Notes: generated by a model from the letters alone, not told the origin. 64,000 nt of DNA from Cucumis sativus (GCF_000004075.3 NC_026660.2:6944001-7008000); one strand, 5' to 3'; shown: positions 38,949-51,100, numbered from the stretch's first letter. Program-made: numbers and translations.

Positions 38949-39062
38949 GGGGAATTATCAAAAATAGGATAATTTGGAAGGATGTAAAGAGTTTTGAGAT
39001 GAATTTTAAAAAAGATGACTTTTAGGACAAATTAGTTGGAAAAAGTCTATATTACCCTCAAG
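38949..39062 (+). repeat. Left terminal inverted repeat of the MULE
   Basis: It aligns with the reverse complement of 42504-42616 from the GGGG terminus to ATTACCCTCAA, with small gaps; the most strongly matched blocks are GACAAATTA and TTTTAAAAA. Similarity stops at about 39062. Confidence 0.85.
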
Positions 39063-39579
39063 TTAAAAAATATCCTAAAATCAATTTATGAATCCTCTCT
39101 TCTCCTTCTCCCTCCGTTTTTTCACTTTCTAAAAATGTTTCATTTTTCTCTCATCCCTCCCTCTGGTGTTCCATTTTCCCTCATTTTCACGAAATTTCCT
39201 TTTTCTTCCTTTTCCATTCTTTAATTCGTTTTCTTGAAATTTCTTTCTGAAGCTCTTCCCATGGTCTCCCACCGGCCTTTGAAAACCATTTTCTCCATTT
39301 TCTCACTTCCAAAAAGAATATTTCATTTTTCTCTCATCTCTCTCCATTTTCATACATTGTGGGATAAATTGGCCTTCCTAATTCTAAGAGCATGAAAATG
39401 TTGCTCTCACCTGCATTGTTGTACATTATATAAAAGTTCTGCACACTTTACAATTTTCCAAGATAATGAAATAAAAATTGCATACCAAAAAACAAAAATG
39501 GTATTCATTCCATTATATAAAACTATTTATGTACATAGTTTGGAACATATACAATTCCTTCAAAAGTTGGAACTAAAAG

Positions 39580-40041
39580 TCAATACATGGGATTGTTGGT
39601 CCATAATTGAAATGCCAATTGTTTTCTAAAATATGACATGTTTTCTTGACATAATGTAGCTACATCTAAACCAGAAGCTTCATATTCGAAATACTTAATT
39701 GTAAATACACCACAATCACTATTGTTGCGTTGAAGTGGAATGGAGTCGACAATGACAAGTGGCCAAGGTTCCTTGTGTGTTGATGATCCGCCTCTCCTAA
39801 CAAAGAATCCAGTAGCATCGAGCAAATTTGGCACCATCTCTTGAATTGGCTCTAATATGCTTCTCATATCTTCGGCACTCGTCAGCGACGGAAGCGAATC
39901 CCATACCTTAACTTGACAACGTACCAAGTCCAAGCATAATAGAATCCAATGATTGCCATGGATATTGAATGGAGAGTAAATGTAATCAACATTCACCCAA
40001 GGATCTTGACAGTCTTGTTTTGATCCGACAACATAGTCAAC
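39580..40041 (-). CDS. ULP1/SENP-type C48 protease domain exon (MULE-borne)
   Basis: An open frame of 153 residues runs from an AG acceptor-like site (just above 40041) to TGA. It contains the C48 catalytic set in order: His31 in GNHW, Asp48 in VWDSL, Gln104 in IPLQ and Cys110 in NSDCGVF, all spaced as in ULP1 proteases, which remove SUMO from proteins. The first codons read VDYVVGSK. In-frame stops lie upstream, so it is either the last exon of a spliced gene or a 5'-truncated piece. An ATG at 40135 opens a different frame (MASTSTNGPMYK) that overlaps it and stops at 39995. The catalytic residues look intact, but transcription and an N-terminal part are unproven. Confidence 0.75.
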   Translation of the reverse strand, partial: VDYVVGSKQDCQDPWVNVDYIYSPFNIHGNHWILLCLDLVRCQVKVWDSLPSLTSAEDMRSILEPIQEMVPNLLDATGFFVRRGGSSTHKEPWPLVIVDSIPLQRNNSDCGVFTIKYFEYEASGLDVATLCQENMSYFRKQLAFQLWTNNPMY

Positions 40042-40208
40042 CTGCTTACTAAATGTGATAAACTACTTACTATAGACTGAAAATGATGAGCAGGGTCAAT
40101 CTTGTACATGGGACCGTTAGTTGATGTTGAAGCCATACTGAAACCTGCATAAAAAAAAACTAATTAAATATAATTGCATAAGAGACTTACTAAACATGGA
40201 TGCACTAG

Positions 40209-41220
40209 CATCTTGGGACTTCTACTCAAAATTTTGGAAGGTGAGAGATAGGTGCGAGATGCTGGAAAACTTCAAGGCAAAGTTGCTAAGTCTAATAAAA
40301 TTGCTAACCCTAAAGCCTTAACACCTAGTAGAGTAGCTAAACATGCATTCTAAACGGTTTAGGAAGGTTAACACTCTCATCTTGGGACTTCTACTCAAAA
40401 TTTTGGAAGGTGAGAGATAGGTGCTGATAGGTGCGAGATGCTGGAAAACTTCAAGGCAAAGTTGCTAAGTCTAATAAAATTGCTAACCCTAAAGCCTTAA
40501 CACCTAGTAGAGTAGCTAAACATGCATTCTAAACGGTTTAGGAAGGTTAACACTCTCATCTTGGGACTTCTACTCAAAATTTTGGAAGGTGAGAGATAGG
40601 TGCTGATAGGTGCGAGATGCTGGAAAACTTCAAGGCAAAGTTGCTAAGTCTAATAAAATTGCTAACCCTAAAGCCTTAACACCTAGTAGAGTAGCTAAAC
40701 ATGCATTCTAAACGGTTTAGGAAGTTTACACTCTTATATTGGGACTTCTACTCAAAATTTTGGAAGGTGCGAGATAGGTGCTGATAGGTGCGAGACGATG
40801 GAAAACTTCAAGGCAAAGTTGCTAAGTCTAATAAAATTGCTAGCTAAACATGCATTCTAAACGGTTTAGGAAGTTAACACTCTTATATTAGGACTTCTAC
40901 TCAAAATTTTGGAAGGTGAGAGATGATAGGTGCGAGATGATGGAAAATTTCAAGGCAAAGTTGCTAAGTCTAATAAAATTGCTAACCCTAAAGCCATAAC
41001 ACCTAGTAGAGTAGCTAAACATGCATTCTAAACGGTTTAGGAAGGTTAACACTCTCATCTTGGGACTTCTACTCAAAATTTTGGAAGGTGCGAGATAGGT
41101 GCTGATAGGTACGAGATGATGGAAAAATTCAAGGCAAAGTAGCTAAGTCTAATAAAATTGCTAACCCTAAAGCCTTAACACCTAGTAGACTACCTAGACT
41201 AGCTAAACATGCATTCTAAA
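40209..41220. repeat. Minisatellite of 150-180-bp units inside the MULE
   Basis: Six units start at about 40209, 40378, 40557, 40735, 40884 and 41056, marked by CATCTTGGGACTTCTACTC or a variant. Each holds CAAGGCAAAGTTGCTAAG, CACCTAGTAGAGTAG and AACATGCATTCTAAACGG in the same order, or a deleted subset. Units 2 and 3 are almost identical; unit 4 lacks about 30 bp. There is also an internal short duplication, GATAGGTGCTGATAGGTGCG. Confidence 0.95.
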
Positions 41221-42425
41221 GATTGTATTCTATTGGAACTACATCACTAAAAACATTAACAAAGTAGAGAACAACAATGCAGCTTATGATAATGTCTTTC
41301 AACAAATTGCAAAGGAAATGGTCTTTCAACAATGCAGCTTATGATATTCTATTGTACTGGTAGCTTTGCAGAGTTTATATGGGGTACCAAATATATGTTC
41401 GAATTCAAGTTCTAAACTCCAAGGTATGGTTTTTCTATTATTACAGTACATTGCAAAGGAAATGATGGATACGGCACTGCCAACGTAGAGGAGTGGATAA
41501 GAAATGGAGAGGTCCGGTGAAAACAAACCTGAAATCGAAATGGATGGAAGTGGAGAAGCGTCCGCCGGAGTTGAAGTCGAAAGTAAAACAGAGACACGTG
41601 CAATGTCAGTAGTACGACTCTCCTTCCTTGCATTTTGAAGATTAGTGAATATCCCTTCAAGGTCATTAACACAATTCTTTTCTTTTTCCTTCAAAACCTA
41701 ATGAGAAGTAGATTGATATTTACTCTTCAAACCCTTTGGCATTGATCCGTCTCTTTTCTTCCACCAAAATTATCTTAGCAGCAACTGAAAAAAAAAGAAA
41801 TCACAATGAAGCACCAACCCTATATATAAAGTCCGTTCAGATTGCAAAACAGAATCTACCCAAAAGGAAAAAAATCATATGGGCTTTCGAAACAAATACA
41901 TTTCTAATGCTACCATTGAATATTCATCCACTCCCTCTTACTCAGTTCAAAAAATAGGAGACTGAATTGGAAACAAGTAAAATTGTAACCATTATAACGA
42001 TCATAAAATGATCACAAAATTTCACCTAAGCTAATCCATCCTTACCTAGGTCTCTATTTAAAATTTCGGCAAAATCTTAAACATGTTTTTCTATCATGTA
42101 CTAATTCACCGTGATCTCTGTGTGCCATCATCAAAGATTCGACTCTCAGTAAGCGGTCTTTTGATTCAACCCTAATTCACGTATTAAAAAGGAAGAAAAA
42201 CAGAAATAAACAAAGAATAGTTACCCACCAAATTGCTGAATATTTGAGTCGAAAATCAGAGGAAAGTTTGGAGGAAGAAGATTAGGGGGTTTAGTTTTTT
42301 CCTTAGAGAAGTAACAAGTGTAGCTTTGGCTCTTTGTTCAGATCTTTTCAGTTCACACCGGAGGAGCGACGAACGACATCCGAGAAGCGATGATATGCAC
42401 CGAAGTAGAAGGAGAAGAAAGCGAA

Positions 42426-42456
<31 letters not shown>

Positions 42457-42503
42457 TGCGTTTTGTTTCTGCGTTGAGGAGAAGGAATGGAAGGTAAAAT
42501 GAA

Positions 42504-42616
42504 TTAAGGGTAATTTAGACAATTCACACATAATTTGTCCTAGAAATCAACTTTTTAAAAATCAATCTCATAAATCTTTTATTCCTCCATTTTTGGCTTA
42601 TTTTTGTTAATTTCCC
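42504..42616 (-). repeat. Right terminal inverted repeat of the MULE
   Basis: This is the inverted partner of 38949-39062. It ends in TTAATTTCCC next to the duplicated CTATAACTT. A (GT)n-poly-T tract lies just inside it, at about 42426-42456. Confidence 0.85.
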
Positions 42617-42625
42617 CTATAACTT
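42617..42625. repeat. Right 9-bp target-site duplication of the MULE
   Basis: CTATAACTT, identical to 38940-38948. Confidence 0.9.
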
Positions 42626-43690
42626 ATAGCTTCATTTATTTGTTTATTTATGTTTTCAAATATTATCTATAATATATTACATTCCATTTCATATTTAGAT
42701 ATCTATCACTCAAACTTTAAGATACTGTATTTTTTAAAAATTGATATGTTTTGATCTTTATTTTTAAAAACATAAAATTAATCATTTAACGCTAACGTCG
42801 ATTGAGAATGATATTTTAGAAAGAGTTGACTATAAAGAGTGATGACTCACTCTTTTTATTCACATTTTATTAGTTTCGTTTTCTTTTGTTAGTTATTATA
42901 ATTATAAGAAACACCTGTAGACTAATTTTCATATATTACCATTTTTCTTTAAGAAAAAAGTCCTAAGTTACTTGGTGGGTTGGTTGGAATCTCTAACAAG
43001 AGAGACGACAAATTTCCATCCTTTTTTTCTCGTTCCCCCATAAATGATAACTTTATCAAGGCCTCCATTAATGTCAAGTTTAACAACTTCTACACTCTTT
43101 TAACTAGTGATCTCTTCAACACAATAACTTTATTCATTGTGATGATATTTTTGGAAAACTTTTGATTTAAAGGCATCAATCAATGTGGAAAAATATTAGA
43201 CCAAGAGTGAATGATCTATCTTAGCTTCGTGATTGATCTATCTTAGCTTCGTGATGCGTAAGTCATGATCAAGGGTTAAAGATGAAGTCATTGAACAAGA
43301 AGTGTACGTAGAGGAATCCATAGCTTACATTTAGTATAGAAAATCCGAGAAATAAAACACACAAGAGATAGTTTAAACTAACAATTAAAAACAAACAGTG
43401 CCAATATGGATCATGCACAAGGTGTACCAAATTGAAAGGAGCAGAGAGATAACTAAATTCCTTCAACAAAATGACAAATGTGTAGATAAACTTAACTACT
43501 TTAAACAAACGATTGCTTATGAAACGGACCTTAGTTTATTTTACATTCAATTAGATACTTTCAGAAGGAAAATTCATTCCATATACTTGACAAATAGCAA
43601 AAAGCAATTATCGGAACCATTAAGAGCAACAAATGAAAAACAAAACGCCAAATTCAGATGGGGAAGAAGGAAGTCCATAAATAAACAGTT
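42626..43690. other. Spacer between MULE and RGG copy 2
   Basis: AT-rich sequence without a recognised gene. It includes an imperfect 22-bp tandem duplication at 43212-43255 (TGATCTATCTTAGCTTCGTG). The 221-codon plus-strand frame at 43398-44063 runs antisense through the 3' UTR and last exon of RGG copy 2 and has no family resemblance, so it is treated as a shadow. Confidence 0.55.
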
Positions 43691-43893
43691 TGATCTGGCA
43701 AACAGTCTTGAAACAACAGTTGAAAACACACAAAGAAAGGTGGACAAGGGAAAATACAAGGACTTTGACAATTTACACCTAAACAAATTAAACTTAAAAA
43801 TCATTTTGATACAGGAGAGACTATATTATTCTAGTCAGTTTCCTGCCCCAGATCAAAAACACAGTTTTGTAAGGGAAAATTTATTTGCGAAAT
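43690..43893 (-). promoter_or_regulatory. Probable 3' UTR of RGG copy 2, conserved with copy 1
   Basis: See the matching block at 33655-33889. The shared pieces occur in the same order and distance from the stop codon, although the two genes are separated by about 10 kb. Confidence 0.65.
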
Positions 43894-46800
43894 TTACTTC
43901 GCACCTAAGGTTGGGAACTGCCCAGGGTCTCCAATGGATGGGGCTGCAACATTGCTCATCGGGCTGCCACTGTATCCTCCCCTTGAACCACGTCCACGAC
44001 CCCTTCCTCGGCCACCAGGGGCGTAGTGACGCTCTCCGTCCGCAGGCCTCAAAAACTCGTTGATACTCAAAGACTAAGTGAAGAAGAAAAACATCAGTCA
44101 TTTAACCTTTTACAGGGTCTAGAACGGCCAAAACAATGTTGTATGGCAAGCAAAATAAAAACTCCTTTATGCTGATATGAGCCTAATTAGAAGTTAGAAC
44201 CAAAGCTTTGTATAAGAAAATATTTGGAAGCAAATTCTATCATTTGGAATAAAGACTACTTTAACGCATTAAATTCATTTTTTTGGAAGTCTACTATAAT
44301 CAAATTGATGGATGATTTCATTGCAATCATTTTGCCAAATAAAACTCATCAAAGCACAATTTAAAATAACCTTAGTTTCCTCTAATAATGGTTCTAAAAA
44401 TTGAGTAATATTATCATATTCAATTTCTTCCGGTCAGTCTCAGCATGGGCTCACAAAGTATGCCGTCACCTCTACCTACGTTAATAGGTCATCAGTGCAA
44501 ATTTCAACCACTGATATAATATTCTTAAAAGAAAAAGTAATTCAATTAAATTTCTTAAGGTAGGTTCGGAATAAACCAAATAAAGAGCATCCTATGTGCT
44601 GGCGGACATCAACATTTTCAAAATGTAAGGCTCATGCCTCAAGGATAGAAGGTTTCTGAAGTTAGAGTAGCCTTTATTTATTTTGAACAAGAGGCACGCT
44701 CCTCCATGGTTACACTATTGAAACGTGGAAAGCATATGCTTCATACATAATTGACTTCGGAGAAAATTTTAGTACTAGTGTCAGGTTGTGGGTCTGTTTA
44801 ATGGGATGAGTGCCGAAAAGACAACATTTATTTGTCACTAAAACAAACAACTTGCACATTATCTGAAGTATAAAACTCAATAATTTATGCCTGAAAAGTA
44901 ACAGGTCACACTAAAAGACAGCCATAATTTTGTCTTCCTTTGTAGGTGGGAAAGGTGTTTGGGGCGCTAAGAGACGAGACAACCTAAAAGGTCTGTTCTT
45001 TCTCTCGATTTTTTTTTCCTTTCCTCGTTTACCATTTCATTTTTGTCTCTTTTTCTTTGTTCATTCAATTCATCAAAACAACTTTGGAAAAAATATAGGC
45101 TCGTAGGGTCTAGAGTCTAGAGTCGCATTGTTTATCTTCTTGGGGCAAGGCAAAATTTTAGTCTTTCCAGTTTCGTTTCTCCATTATGAGAATGATCTTA
45201 GATGAATAATAACTCGTGAAAACTAATGTATATTGATCGGAAATTGAGATTTTTCATTTTATCTTTTACTATGTGTTGTGTGTTATGCATTAATTGTTAT
45301 GTTCAAAATGAGATTTATGGCTAAATACTTGCCCTTGCGTCACTAAGGAAAACAAAAGCTGGTGGCTGCCCTAAGACTTTTAAAATTTTGCCAGGCGTAG
45401 GGTAAAACCCGAGTAAACAATTTAAAAGTCAGAAATATTTAAAGAAGATGAGATAATAATACCTTCTTAGTTCTCTCCTCTTTATCTGCCATTTCTTTTC
45501 GCTTATCCTTTTCAGATCCCTACAAGTGGGGTAACAAATGAGATAAAACTGTCAAGTCCTCATTTAATGCAAGGCCAAGGGTCATCAGATCCCATAGGGG
45601 ATATATCAACAGCGAAAGAGTGTTAAGTAGGTGTACCAATTTAATAAATATGTCATTGTTGTCCTTCTTGCTTGAAAGTTGTTGCATGGATGCAAATTCT
45701 TTAGGATCCACCTTCCTCTCCTCAGTTTTTAGAGCTAGAAGGGCCTTCCTTTTATCCTCAAGCAACTTTTCATACTCCTCCAGAGTCATTTCCTGCATCG
45801 AAAAAAAAAGAGTACATTAGATTCAAAATCAAGTCAAACAGTACAAAAGACTTCGCAACCCAAGCCCATCAGATTGATATACGCATTCAAATTTACAACT
45901 GCTACACGTATCAAATTTATGCTACTAGAAGTGAAGTAATAAAGCCTGTTCAACTTGACATGCAAGCAAAACTACAAGTCGCTTTTCAGCCAGAAGAAAA
46001 TCAAAACAAGTGAGATAGTAGGTCCCACATTTATGGGAAGTTTACTAAAATCTGAAGATACTAACCTTGTCTTCTGGTTCGGTTTCCTGTGGTTCTTTAG
46101 CAGGGTTCTCCGTGTTCACACCTGATGTATCATCCTCTTGAATAGGCTTTTCGTCACCCACATTCTTTTCAGTTTCATTAACGGTTTCCCCTGCTACCCT
46201 AAATATAAAACAGAAATTTTAGGCATAACTAGTTGTCAAGGAGAGAACAATCTTATTAGCATACAAGAGATAATAACATGAGCATAAAAATGCAACCCTC
46301 TCCCTGAAAAGAAAAATGAAGTTAGCCAAGCTCCCCGTATACGATGTGGTTGAGAGCATCTTCCACATATTGAGAAAGGAATGCCTGACTATATAAATTT
46401 GTCTTTCAAGCCAACCTGGCAGCTTCTATGAGAAGGATTGAGAAGAAGGCTCATGTACGCACAATTACACATAATACCTGGAAAAAGACATGCATGAAGA
46501 TTGAAGGTATACACATGTACTTACTCAGCAAATTCGTCGGTTGACCTTCCCCAATTTCCACGACCAGACCCTTCTCGTTTAAATTCATTTCTAGGCATAA
46601 AATCAGGAATAAAGCGTCAAAACAGTGTAGAATATACAGCAGGAGTGTGCACAATAAAATTTAAAAGAACAGACAATAGACACTTACCCACGACCAGTTC
46701 CACTGTGGCGTTCAAATGCTCTACGAGGGCGTTCCCCTTCAGCACCTTCTCCATCATTGAAACCACCTCGACGGCCACCACGACCACGAGGCCCACCATA

Positions 46801-47929
46801 TCCACGTCTTTCAGATGTCTTACCACCCACTCCATCTTCAGGTGCATTAATGTTCTCATTATTGGTAGAGTCTCGATTAAACCCACCACCCTCGCGACCT
46901 CGCCCATACCCATATCCCCGTCCTCCACCTCGTCCACTGCCACGACCTCCACGACTGCCTTCATTCCTTGATTCTCTTACTACACAAAGTAAGAAAAAGA
47001 TTATCTTAATCACTTAATGGATAATTCGTTTCAGTGGACACTCACAAGAATTTGAAGGATAAACAATAGTAGGTCGGTAAATTATAATCTAACAGGACGA
47101 AGAAAGACAAAAAAAATGTTACTGGTATGATAACGAAGAATTGTTTGCACAGTTCCAAGTTCCCAAAAAAGATCCCAAATCGATAAACAATCACAAATTC
47201 AACTTGGTAATGTTCAACTGCTATCAGTAGATGACTATTAAAAATCAACGTAAAGAAAAACAACATATCATAGTAAGAAAACAAAATCTTATTTAAGCCT
47301 TGAAACATTAAAATAAAATTTATTTATTCACAACTGCATTTCAGACATCAGATTTCAGCCAAAAGCAATACTTCAATACGTTAATCCTCCAATCACAATA
47401 CCAAAACAAACAACTCATTCGGTATTATCTAAGTTACGAACAAAATTCAACTGCCAAACACACAATAAAACGAAGACAACAGTTCCATCCCACAAATTTT
47501 TTGAGAAAAAAAAAAAGAGGAAATTTTCAACACTCCAACCAAATTAAAAACAATTACCATCCTTCGCTCTTACGTAGAATTAAATAAGAAAAACAAACAC
47601 CTAAAACCGAAACGAATAAACATTATCTGAAAAATGTAAAATCGATCGACCAAAGGGATACTTTTTAAAAAAAGAAAAACATAAATATTCAAAACGAAAC
47701 CAAAAATTAAGCAACGAAGAATCTTACCAGCCTGAGCAGGTGGAAGAGGCTTGGAAGGAAGACTAGCAGGCTTATTCAGTTGGGCCCCAGAAGGAAGGGG
47801 TTTGGTCTGAGCAGGGGCTTTCTTAGACAGCGGCGCCGTGGCCACCGCCGCCACCTTAGCCGCAATTAGCTGAGAGGGGTCCTCAGCATCATCATCCCCC
47901 AACAAATCAAAAGGATTAAGGGTGGTCAT
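43894..47929 (-). CDS. RGGA: RGG-repeat RNA-binding protein, copy 2 (RGGA/SERBP1-like)
   Basis: Seven exons (47929-47728, 46979-46688, 46590-46525, 46198-46066, 45792-45637, 45519-45463, 44073-43894) join to 361 residues. Exons 2, 3, 5 and 6 have exactly the lengths of copy 1 (292, 66, 156 and 57 nt) and all intron phases agree, so the genes are tandem duplicates. Family blocks are MTTLNPFDLLGDDDAEDPSQ at the start, an RG-rich section (about 68-165), ERHSGTGRG, EMTLEEYEKLLEDKRKALLA, SLSINEFLRPADGERHY and the tail FPTLGAK. Exon 4 is 6 nt longer than in copy 1. The expected role is cytoplasmic and nuclear RNA and ribosome binding. The protein has diverged clearly from copy 1 in the low-complexity segments, which argues for an old duplication that predates the transposon between them. 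Confidence 0.95.
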
Positions 47930-48126
47930 TTGGAAACAATCTGGAAACCAAAAACCCCAAAAAAAGAGCTAACAAAAAAAAAGGAAAATTAATTCCACTC
48001 CGAGAAAGGAGATCAACAAAACCTATCTAAGCAAGACCTCCATGAATATAATAAAAGAACAAAGAGATCTTGTAGAAATAAATTTAAGAAAAAAAAGGGA
48101 AAAAAGGGGGAAGAGGAAGAAAAGAA

Positions 48127-48145
48127 AAAACCCTAGCCGCAATGG
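48127..48145 (-). promoter_or_regulatory. Telo-box-like leader block of RGG copy 2
   Basis: Identical 19-bp partner of 38806-38824, about 200 bp upstream of the start codon. GTGAGTG and CAACT-like matches further upstream suggest that the paralogues share more of the start region. Confidence 0.6.
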
Positions 48146-48149
48146 AAGT

Positions 48150-51100
48150 GACTGATGTGAGTGAGAGCAAAAGAGAACTCAACTGACCTAAATTCCTCCT
48201 TTTATTTATTTGGGTTTATTTTTGTCAATAATATTAGACAACTCCTCTTAGTTAATTTTTGTATATTTTTTTTCTATTTTGGGTGACTATTGTTATTTTC
48301 CAATTGTATATTTTGGGTGAATATAGTTTGAAAGTTAGGAGGTTGGATTTTCCAACCATGGTTGTTACTAACTTACTAACAAAAAAAAAAAAAAGTTAGT
48401 TTAATTTATGATTTTAGTTCTTATATTTTAGAGTTTGTTCGATTTTAGTACCTGTAGATGAATAGCTCAAAATTCTAAATTTTAGTCATATATATTCAAT
48501 ATAAAAAAATAGAAAGATTAAGATAAAATACTTAAATTTACAGGTAAATTTTATAAAGGTTCTAAATTATAATTTATATATTCTAAATGTTCTAAATTAT
48601 AATTTATTTTCTTCATTAGGTTTTCTTAAATTTTGAAGGACAATTACAACTTCATAATAATTATTAACTATATATAATTTTTAAAATTAAATTAGAATGA
48701 TTTCCTTGTTTATAATTATGTCATTTATCATTATTTGAATCATTCGTGAATATTCTATGATAAAAATTCCGACGTCGGCGAGGATTTTATCTTCTTCATA
48801 ATTCAATTTTGGTTGTTTCTTCCCTTAATTTCGTTGTTATCAATATCGTTCTTCAATTTATTTTGAAATTTTGTTTTATATACAACTTCCATTAATTGTC
48901 TTTCTCAATTACTTTATTTTTCTTCAAATTTCAATCAATTACTTTCGTTTTTGTTTTCCTTTTCTTCAAATTTCGCACTTTATCGAGATTTTGCTTACAC
49001 AAATATATCACTTCATATATACAATATGACATATGTATTATTTCTTCTTATGTTTTGTAGCATATATTTTTTTCTTAAAAACTTGTTCTTTCTTTTTCTG
49101 TTTCGTAGCATATATTCCGGTCATGTTCCTCCTATTTTGTTTAGTTTTTCATTGTTCAGTTCATCTTCTTGTCATGTTTGACATATAATTTTTATTGAAT
49201 GTTCTGTCGTTCGTATATACTATGTTATACCACTAAATAATAAATTTATGTTATGTGATTTGTTACATATATACTACTGCATATATTCAATAATATAGAC
49301 ATATTCTTTTTTATATTTTATGATTTTTCATACGCGTATATATATAAATTATATATTCATTCAGTATTTTTTTATTTCTTACATAGATGCTACTGAATAG
49401 TTCATTTATGTTTTGTGTTTTATTGTATATACTACTGCATATATTTAATAGTACAACACATTTTTTTTAGGTTATGTAATTTGTTCTTACTATAATAAAG
49501 ATGGGTAAATAAGTCATTTAGACCCTATATTTGTGTAAAATGTTAGTCAATTTAGGATATTTATGAAAAATTTGAGAATTTAGGTCAATCTTGTAATATA
49601 GTATACAATTTTAGGTTATTTTAGTTAAAGACCCAAAAAAATATGAATTGAGTCGAGTTAGGTTGGCATGTTAGTTTTTTCTTCTTCTTTTTTTTCATCT
49701 TCTATTGATTTAGACAAATTTTCATATTGTTTTTCAGTATGCAAGATTAACAAATTGTCATTCAAGATATAATGTGACATATATATGTTATACATTCAAA
49801 TTTTAAGTCTACGATGTTTATTAAAAGTTTTTATATGTATATACATATATAATCGGATTGGGTTGGATCAACTCAACCCCTTACTTGCACGACCCGACTC
49901 AACATTTTTTTCTCCAAATTTTTATCTGAGTTGGTCATGTTACACGTTTTCTTAACACTCCTAAATTTTAGTTCATGTACACTTTCAATTGTCCAAAATA
50001 TTTAGTATTATCTTTACTACTAGTTTTTTCTAGATTTTTTTATTAACTTGTATTACCATTTTTTGTATAAAATTTAAAACTATACTCGTAAGGAGTGAGT
50101 GAAACGTAATTAGTTTGAAAAACAAGATTTAAGTGTGATGTTATTTTGATAGTTGTTGTTTGCTTGTATGTAATTGTATGGATTGTGATCGTAATCATAT
50201 AGAACTAAAAGACGCAAAGGTGCTTTATTAGTGATAGACTTTTACGATTAATAAATCATATGCAAACAAGATATAAATGATATAGTTTATTAGTAATAGA
50301 CCATAACTAAAAGAATTGAATTTTGTGAGATCATTTACCCTTGATATTGAACATTTTAAATATATTATTTGTAAAGTATTTAATAAAAATAACCTAGTGT
50401 TTCACTACCTTTGTTTAGTTGGTAATAGTTGCTGTGTTTTCGATGCAAAGTTGAGTTCGGGTGGTAGTAATTATCAATGCTTAGGGTGGAGAACTTAACC
50501 GGTTTAGGAAGTATGTGCTTGAAAGTGTACGAATGACAATTTGTGAATCTTTTTTGTCCACTATTCAACTATACACAAACTTTTTCTAAATTTGTAACAC
50601 TCGTCTCATATGTACTTTTTTAAAAACCAAACCACAAATCTCGTTATTGTTACTTGACATTTTAGATGCAAATTGTTCAATAAATAAAACTATATTTTCA
50701 GTTTCTACTTGCAACTATTGTCAACAAAATATTACTATTTATATAACCAACCCTAAACATACTTTAACCATAGTGTAACGTTAAGTTGATTATCCACAAA
50801 AAAGAAAAAAATAATAATAAACATTTGCCATATATGCTCTATTTACATGTATACAAAAGAAAAAAACGTTTAAAAAAAAACACGGAAACATAGCCAACAA
50901 TAAGCTAGTTTCATATATACAAAGAAAAGTTTACAAATTAAGATAGTCAAGGTAGTCGACCTTACCAAGTATACACAATAATAATACATATTTCTTGGTT
51001 GTCATGAGACTACTAAGAAACAACTAATCTTCTAAATGTATGTGACGAGTAGAATGCGTCGATCATTCTTAGACAATATATCATTGTTAACTATAGTAAA

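Larger units (their letters stand above)
38949..42616 (-). mobile_element. Mutator-like element carrying a ULP1 protease domain
   Basis: This 3668-bp element is bounded by a perfect 9-bp duplication (CTATAACTT) and by about 113-bp inverted termini. The left end reads GGGGAATTATCAAAAATAGG and the right end, reverse-complemented, GGGAAATTAACAAAAATAAG; similarity continues through GGACAAATTA to ATTACCCT. Inside, on the minus strand, are a ULP1-type C48 protease exon (40041-39580), an array of 150-180-bp repeats (40209-41220) and a possible upstream exon near 41694-41524. I see no mudrA transposase, so it is likely non-autonomous. MULEs carrying ULP1-like genes are known from melon, rice and Arabidopsis (Kaonashi group). 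The intact duplication suggests a fairly recent insertion, although the two termini have diverged from each other. Confidence 0.9.

Noticed and set aside
43398..44063. 221-codon plus-strand open frame
   Set aside because: It runs antisense through the conserved 3' UTR and last exon of RGG copy 2, whose frame, splice phase and family match are clear. The predicted protein has no recognisable motif.
46501..47017. Long plus-strand frames rich in Pro, Arg, Ser and Thr opposite RGG copy 2
   Set aside because: They are the antisense shadow of the GC-richer RGG-coding exon 2; the minus-strand frame carries the family signature.
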